Made by a program: the position numbers and the translations under genes
Shown here: positions 60,034 to 64,000 of the stretch, piece after piece
Numbering within the stretch: position 1 is the first letter of the stretch
Layout: the number at the start of each line of letters is the position of its first letter
Notes under the pieces: generated by a model
The model's database searches: none
What the model saw: the letters and a program-made list of their open reading frames with translations, nothing else
What the model was told of the DNA's origin: nothing
From: Streptomyces misionensis
Lineage (GTDB): Bacteria > Actinomycetota > Actinomycetes > Streptomycetales > Streptomycetaceae
Reading direction: 5' to 3'
Assembly: GCF_900104815.1 (NCBI RefSeq)
Contig: NZ_FNTD01000004.1
Coordinates: 868,001-932,000 of the forward strand
Length of the DNA stretch: 64,000 nt

Positions 60034-61344
60034 ATGGCGGATGCGAGGGATCTGCTCGACGCGGGCGAACGGCTCGGCCCCGAGGAGTTGCGGACGCTCC
60101 AGCTGGAGCGGCTGCGCGCCTCGCTGCTGCATGCGTACGAGCACGTGCCGTTCTACCGGGAGTCCTTCGACAAGGCGGGGGTCCGGCCGGAGGACTGCCG
60201 GTCGCTCGCGGATCTCGCCCGCTTCCCCTTCACCACCAAGGCGGGCCTGCGGGCGAACTACCCCTACGGGATGTTCGCGGTGCCGCGGGAGCGGATCCGC
60301 CGGCTGCACGCCTCCAGCGGAACGACCGGGCTGCCCACCCTGGTCGGGTACACCGACAACGATCTGTCCATGTGGGCCGACATGGTGGCCCGCTCCATCC
60401 GGGCGGCCGGCGGGCGCCCCGGTGACGTGGTGCACGTGGCCTACGGGTACGGGCTGTTCACCGGGGGGCTGGGCGCCCACTACGGGGCGGAGCGCCTGGG
60501 CTGTACGGTCGTCCCGGCGTCCGGCGGCATGACCGCCCGGCAGGTGCGGCTGATCCAGGACCTGGAACCGGGCGTGATCATGGTGACGCCCTCCTACATG
60601 CTGACGCTGCTGGACGAGTTCGAGCGCCAGGGCGTGGACCCGCGCGAGACCGCGCTGCGGGTGGGGATCTTCGGGGCGGAGCCCTGGACCGAGCAGATGC
60701 GGCGGGAGATCGAGGAGCGGTTCGCGATCGACGCCGTCGACATCTACGGGCTGTCCGAGGTGGTCGGCCCGGGTGTGGCCCAGGAGTGTGTGGAGACCAA
60801 GGACGGGCTGACCGTCTGGGAGGACCACTTCTACCCGGAGGTGGTCGACCCGATCACCGGCGAGGTGCTGCCGGAGGGCGAGCGGGGCGAGCTGGTGTTC
60901 ACCTCGCTGACCAAGGAGGCCATGCCGATCGTCCGGTACCGGACCCGGGACCTGACCCGGCTGCTGCCCGGCACGGCCCGGGTGTTCCGGCGGATGGAGA
61001 AGATCTCGGGGCGCAGCGACGACCTGGTGATCCTGCGCGGGGTCAATCTGTTCCCCACGCAGATCGAGGAGATCGTGCTGCGCACGCCCGGGGTCGCGCC
61101 GCACTTCCAGCTGCGGCTGACCCGGGAGGGCCGCATGGACTCGCTCACCGTGCGCGCCGAGGCCCGCCCGGGCGCCACGCCGGAGGCGCGGGAGGCCGCC
61201 GTCCGGTCCATCGCGACCGAGGTGAAGAACGGCATCGGTGTCTCGGTGGACGTGGAGATCGTGGAGCCGGAGTCGCTGGAGCGGTCGGTCGGCAAGATCC
61301 GCCGCATCGTGGACCTGCGGCCGCGCGACTCCGGGCAGGGGTGA
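60034..61344 (+). CDS. paaK: Phenylacetate-CoA ligase
   Basis: 436 aa, adenylate-forming enzyme. The ATP motif RLHASSGTTGLPTLVGYT (P-loop-like, residues about 92-108), the IYGLSEVVGPGV motif, the VRYRTRDLTRLLPG hinge and GRSDDLVILRGVNLFPTQIEEIV are characteristic of PaaK rather than ANL family members in general. It makes phenylacetyl-CoA from phenylacetate, CoA and ATP, the first step of aerobic phenylacetate degradation. The other paa genes are not next to it, so it may be an isolated paralogue. ATG 60034 has AAGGAG 8 nt upstream. Confidence 0.92.
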   Translation: MADARDLLDAGERLGPEELRTLQLERLRASLLHAYEHVPFYRESFDKAGVRPEDCRSLADLARFPFTTKAGLRANYPYGMFAVPRERIRRLHASSGTTGLPTLVGYTDNDLSMWADMVARSIRAAGGRPGDVVHVAYGYGLFTGGLGAHYGAERLGCTVVPASGGMTARQVRLIQDLEPGVIMVTPSYMLTLLDEFERQGVDPRETALRVGIFGAEPWTEQMRREIEERFAIDAVDIYGLSEVVGPGVAQECVETKDGLTVWEDHFYPEVVDPITGEVLPEGERGELVFTSLTKEAMPIVRYRTRDLTRLLPGTARVFRRMEKISGRSDDLVILRGVNLFPTQIEEIVLRTPGVAPHFQLRLTREGRMDSLTVRAEARPGATPEAREAAVRSIATEVKNGIGVSVDVEIVEPESLERSVGKIRRIVDLRPRDSGQG

Positions 61345-61365
61345 GGCCGGGCGGGCGGACCGGGC

Positions 61366-62865
61366 TCAGCGGCGCCCGAAGCGGTCCCGCAGGTCGCGCT
61401 TGAGGATCTTCCCGCTGGCGTTGCGGGGCAGCTCGGTCACGAACACGATCCGCTTGGGCGCCTTGAAGGACGGCAGCTTCTCCCGTACGTGCGCGATGAG
61501 TTGCTCCTCCGTCACCTCCCCGCGCGGGACGACGACCGCCGTGACGGCCTCGATCCACCGTTCGTCGGGCAGGCCGATCACGGCGGCCTCCGCCACCGCC
61601 TCATGGGTGTAGAGGGCGTCCTCGACCTGGCGTGAAGCCACCAGCACGCCACCGGAGTTGATGACGTCCTTCACCCGGTCGACGATGGTGAAGCAGCCGT
61701 CGGCGTCCCGGACGGCGAGGTCGCCGGAGTGGAACCAGCCGTCGCGGAAGGCCTCTTCGGTCTCCTCGGGCTTGCCCCAGTAGCCCTCGCACAGCTGCGG
61801 CGAGCGGTAGACGATCTCGCCCGGGGTGCCGTCGGGCACCTCTTGTCCGAGTTCGTCGACCACCCGCGCCTCCACGAACAGCACGGGCCGGCCGCAGGAG
61901 TCCAGCCGGCCCTCGTGCTCGGCGGGGCCGAGCACCGTGGCGAGCGGGCCGATCTCGCTCTGCCCGAAGCAGTTGTAGAGGTCGAGGTCCGGCAGGCGCT
62001 CGCGCAGCCGCTCCAGGACGGGCACGGGCATGATGGAGGCGCCGTAGTACGCCTTGCGCAGCGCGCCGAGGTCCCGGGTGGCGAAGTCGGGCCGGTTGGC
62101 CAGGGCGATCCACACGGTGGGCGGCGCGAACAGGCTGTCCACGCGGCCGGCCTCGATCAGGTCGAACAGCAGGTCCCCGTCCGGCGCGTCCAGGATGACG
62201 TTGGTCGCGCCGACCGCGAGGCAGGGCAGCAGGAAGACGTGCAGCTGCGCCGAGTGGTACAGCGGCAGCGCGTGCGCGGGGCGGTCGCCGGGCCGCAGGT
62301 CAAGGGCGGTGATGGCGCTCAGGTACTCGTGCACCAGGGCCCGGTGCGTCATCATCGCGCCCTTGGGCAGCGCCGTCGTACCGGAGGTGTAGAGCAATTG
62401 CGCCAGGTCCTCGGCGGACGGTCCGGGGCCGTCGTACGGCGGGGTGCAGGCGAGCCGGGCCAGGAACGAGTCGTCGCCGTCCCGCAGCGGCATCACCCGT
62501 ACTCCGGGCGGGAGTCGTCCGGTGAGGCCGGGGTCGGCGAGCACCAGGGCGCTGCCGGACTGGCCGACGATGTAGGCCAGGTCGTCGCCGGTGAGGTGGT
62601 GGTTGACCGGGACGTGTACGAGTCCGGCGCGGGCGCAGCCGAGGAAGGCGATCAGGTAGGCGTCGGAGTTGTGGCCGTAGGCGCCGACCCGGTCGCCGGG
62701 GGTGAGGCCCTCCGCGAGCAGCAGCGCGGCCGCGCGGGAGACCGCGTCGTCCAGTTCCCCGTACGTCCAGCTCCGCGTGCCGTACTCGACCGCGACCCGC
62801 GTGGGGGTGCGGCGGGCGCTGCGCCGCAGCATCGCGTCGACCGTGCTGCCGTTTCCGTGCCTCAT
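61366..62865 (-). CDS. Acyl-CoA ligase / AMP-dependent synthetase
   Basis: 499 aa. The AMP-binding signature LLYTSGTTALPKGAMMTHRAL (residues about 165), the YNCFGQSEIGP acyl-binding segment, and the C-terminal GDLAVRDADGCFTIVDRVKDVINSGG hinge with the catalytic Lys in NASGKILKRDLR are all present. It activates a carboxylic acid, probably a medium-chain or aromatic acid, as its CoA thioester. Start ATG 62865. It is convergent with paaK, so the two may serve the same kind of acid, but they are not in one operon. Confidence 0.92.
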   Translation of the reverse strand: MRHGNGSTVDAMLRRSARRTPTRVAVEYGTRSWTYGELDDAVSRAAALLLAEGLTPGDRVGAYGHNSDAYLIAFLGCARAGLVHVPVNHHLTGDDLAYIVGQSGSALVLADPGLTGRLPPGVRVMPLRDGDDSFLARLACTPPYDGPGPSAEDLAQLLYTSGTTALPKGAMMTHRALVHEYLSAITALDLRPGDRPAHALPLYHSAQLHVFLLPCLAVGATNVILDAPDGDLLFDLIEAGRVDSLFAPPTVWIALANRPDFATRDLGALRKAYYGASIMPVPVLERLRERLPDLDLYNCFGQSEIGPLATVLGPAEHEGRLDSCGRPVLFVEARVVDELGQEVPDGTPGEIVYRSPQLCEGYWGKPEETEEAFRDGWFHSGDLAVRDADGCFTIVDRVKDVINSGGVLVASRQVEDALYTHEAVAEAAVIGLPDERWIEAVTAVVVPRGEVTEEQLIAHVREKLPSFKAPKRIVFVTELPRNASGKILKRDLRDRFGRR

Positions 62866-62999
62866 GACCGCCGATCCTCGGTGCGCCGGGCGGCCGGGTC
62901 AAGGAGCGTGACGTGGGCGGACCGGGCCTGCCGGGCCCGCCCCTGCCCGTGGGGGTCGCGCGGCCGCCCTTCGCGGGGCCTGCCTCCGTCGGCGTACCG

Positions 63000-64000
63000 T
63001 CAGTTCTCCTGTTCCAGCACGGCCATCGCCGCGTTGTGCCCGGGTACGCCGCTCACCCCGCCCCCGCGCACGGCGCCCGCGCCGCACAGCAGGACGCGCG
63101 GGTGCGCGGTCTCCACGCCCCAACGGCCCGTGTGCTCCTGGGCGTAGGGCCAGGACAGCGCGCGGTGGAAGATGTTGCCGCCGGGCAGCCGCAGGTCGCG
63201 TTCCAGGTCGAGCGGGGTCTTCGCCTCGATGCAGGGGCGGCCGTCGGCGTCGGTGGCCAGGCAGTCGGCGAGGGGTTCGGCGAGGTGGGCGTCGAGCTGG
63301 GCGAGGGTGGCCGCCAGCAGGCGCTCGCGGGCCGTGTCGTTGTCCTCGGCGAAGAGCCGGGCCGGGGTGTGCAGCCCGAACAGGGTGAGGGTCTGGTAGC
63401 CGGCTGCGGCGAGTCGGGGACCGAGGATGCTGGGGTCGGTCAGGGAGTGGCAGTAGATCTCGGAGGGCGGTGCGGCGGGGAGTTCACCGGCGGCGGCCTG
63501 GGCGTGTGCGGCGGCCAACTGGCCGTACCCCTCGGCGATGTGGAAGGTGCCGGAGAAGGCCTCGCGGGGGTCGACGGCCGGATCGCGGAGCTTGGGCAGC
63601 CGGGTGAGCAGCATGTTGACCTTGAGCTGGGCGCCCTCGGCGGGCTCGGGGGGCGCCTCGCCGGTGAGGGCGGCCAGTTCCCGCGGGGAGGCGCCCACCA
63701 GGACGTGCCGGGCGGCCGCGACGCCCTCGCCGTCGGCGGTGCGGTAGGCGACCTCGGCGCCGTCGGTGCCGGTGTCGATGCGGACCGCCTCGTGCCCGGT
63801 CGCGAGCACCGCGCCGGCCGCGCGGGCCGCCGTCGCGAGGGCGTCGGTGAGGGCGCCCATGCCGCCCACGGGCACGTCCCAGGCGCCGGTGCCGCCGCCG
63901 ATGACGTGGTAGAAAAAGCAGCGGTTCTGGGCCAGGGAGGGGTCGTGGGCGTCGGCGAAGGTGCCGATCAGGGCGTCGGTGAGCGCCACGCCCCGGACCA
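63000..64000 (-). CDS. PYROXD2-like FAD/NAD(P) oxidoreductase, 5' end outside window
   Basis: The visible 333 codons are the C-terminal two thirds. ALTDALIGTFADAHDPSLAQ, FYHVIGGGTGAWDVPVGGMGALTDAL and the closing LLCGAGAVRGGGVSGVPGHNAAMAVL (FAD-binding C-terminal loop) match actinobacterial phytoene-desaturase-like proteins of the PYROXD2 group. The start codon and the N-terminal GxGxxG lie beyond base 64000; a GTG at 63989 is internal and not the start. Substrate unknown. Confidence 0.88.
   Translation of the reverse strand, partial: VRGVALTDALIGTFADAHDPSLAQNRCFFYHVIGGGTGAWDVPVGGMGALTDALATAARAAGAVLATGHEAVRIDTGTDGAEVAYRTADGEGVAAARHVLVGASPRELAALTGEAPPEPAEGAQLKVNMLLTRLPKLRDPAVDPREAFSGTFHIAEGYGQLAAAHAQAAAGELPAAPPSEIYCHSLTDPSILGPRLAAAGYQTLTLFGLHTPARLFAEDNDTARERLLAATLAQLDAHLAEPLADCLATDADGRPCIEAKTPLDLERDLRLPGGNIFHRALSWPYAQEHTGRWGVETAHPRVLLCGAGAVRGGGVSGVPGHNAAMAVLEQEN

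Noticed and set aside
63000..63989. GTG 63989 as the start of the PYROXD2-like protein
   Set aside because: The frame continues upstream to the window edge and the family's N-terminal FAD motif is missing, so the true start is outside the window.

Overview
The window is high-GC actinobacterial chromosome and almost certainly comes from a Streptomyces. The reasons are: third-codon-position GC bias throughout; two SsgA-like sporulation regulators (12612 and 49963); a sortase-type chaplin (40175); a streptophobe family membrane protein (20685); an NsdB-like regulator (52240); an SPW-repeat protein; a DUF397 protein; and many tandem-domain universal stress, GNAT and VOC proteins. I saw no tRNA, rRNA, CRISPR array, transposase or phage gene. 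The mix of secreted enzymes, stress proteins and regulators in short, often divergent or convergent units looks like accessory chromosomal-arm DNA.

Layout. 1-8.2 kb: a TetR/FAD-dehydrogenase operon with a 43-bp operator, then AlkB-like, metallo-beta-lactamase-fold, universal stress, zinc-finger UBP, secreted SGNH esterase and secreted M4 protease genes. 8.5-13.0 kb: a run of + strand genes (secreted serine hydrolase, AIM24, Thr/Ser dehydratase, F420-type oxidoreductase, SsgA-like) closed by a very long bidirectional hairpin. 13-18.8 kb: redox and housekeeping accessories (aldo/keto reductase, RNase H, VOC, zinc dehydrogenase) and a frameshifted phosphotransferase. 19-22.4 kb: a SigB/SigF-type sigma factor facing an RsbW-like ATPase gene, then streptophobe. 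22.7-30.1 kb: NTF2-like, aldo/keto reductases, LysR, DinB, adenosine deaminase, a BlaI/M56 pair and a frameshifted HXXEE gene. 30.3-37.8 kb: SPW protein, GNAT, amino acid permease, exo-beta-D-glucosaminidase with promoter and CsnR/ROK-type operator, and a secreted multidomain protein. 37.8-45.2 kb: two GNATs, a chaplin, a secreted TAP-like peptidase, a DUF4232-like protein and asparagine synthetase. 45.6-57.9 kb: BaeRF-type protein, Gfo/Idh/MocA oxidoreductase, Tat-exported phospholipase C, second SsgA-like gene, SpoIIE phosphatase, NsdB-like regulator, phosphotransferase and a secreted amidase behind a DasR-like site. 57.9-64 kb: universal stress protein, DUF397, a decayed hydrolase, phenylacetate-CoA ligase, an acyl-CoA ligase and a PYROXD2-like oxidoreductase running off the end.

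The genes fit together loosely. One theme is aminosugar and cell-wall turnover: an exo-glucosaminidase under a CsnR-type box and an amidase under a DasR-like box. A second is development and stress: the sigma factor, anti-sigma-like ATPase, SpoIIE phosphatase, two SsgA-like proteins, chaplin, NsdB-like protein and SPW/GlsB membrane proteins. A third is secretion of hydrolases (M4 protease, phospholipase C, TAP-like peptidase, SGNH esterase, serine hydrolase).

I found no clearly new multi-gene system. The most distinctive observations are at the regulatory-DNA level: two hairpins that bury a ribosome binding site, a 24-bp perfect bidirectional hairpin nested in an outer stem that includes both stop codons, operators that match known families at specific genes, and three broken genes. 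All starts, motifs and family names come from reading the translations; no database search was run.
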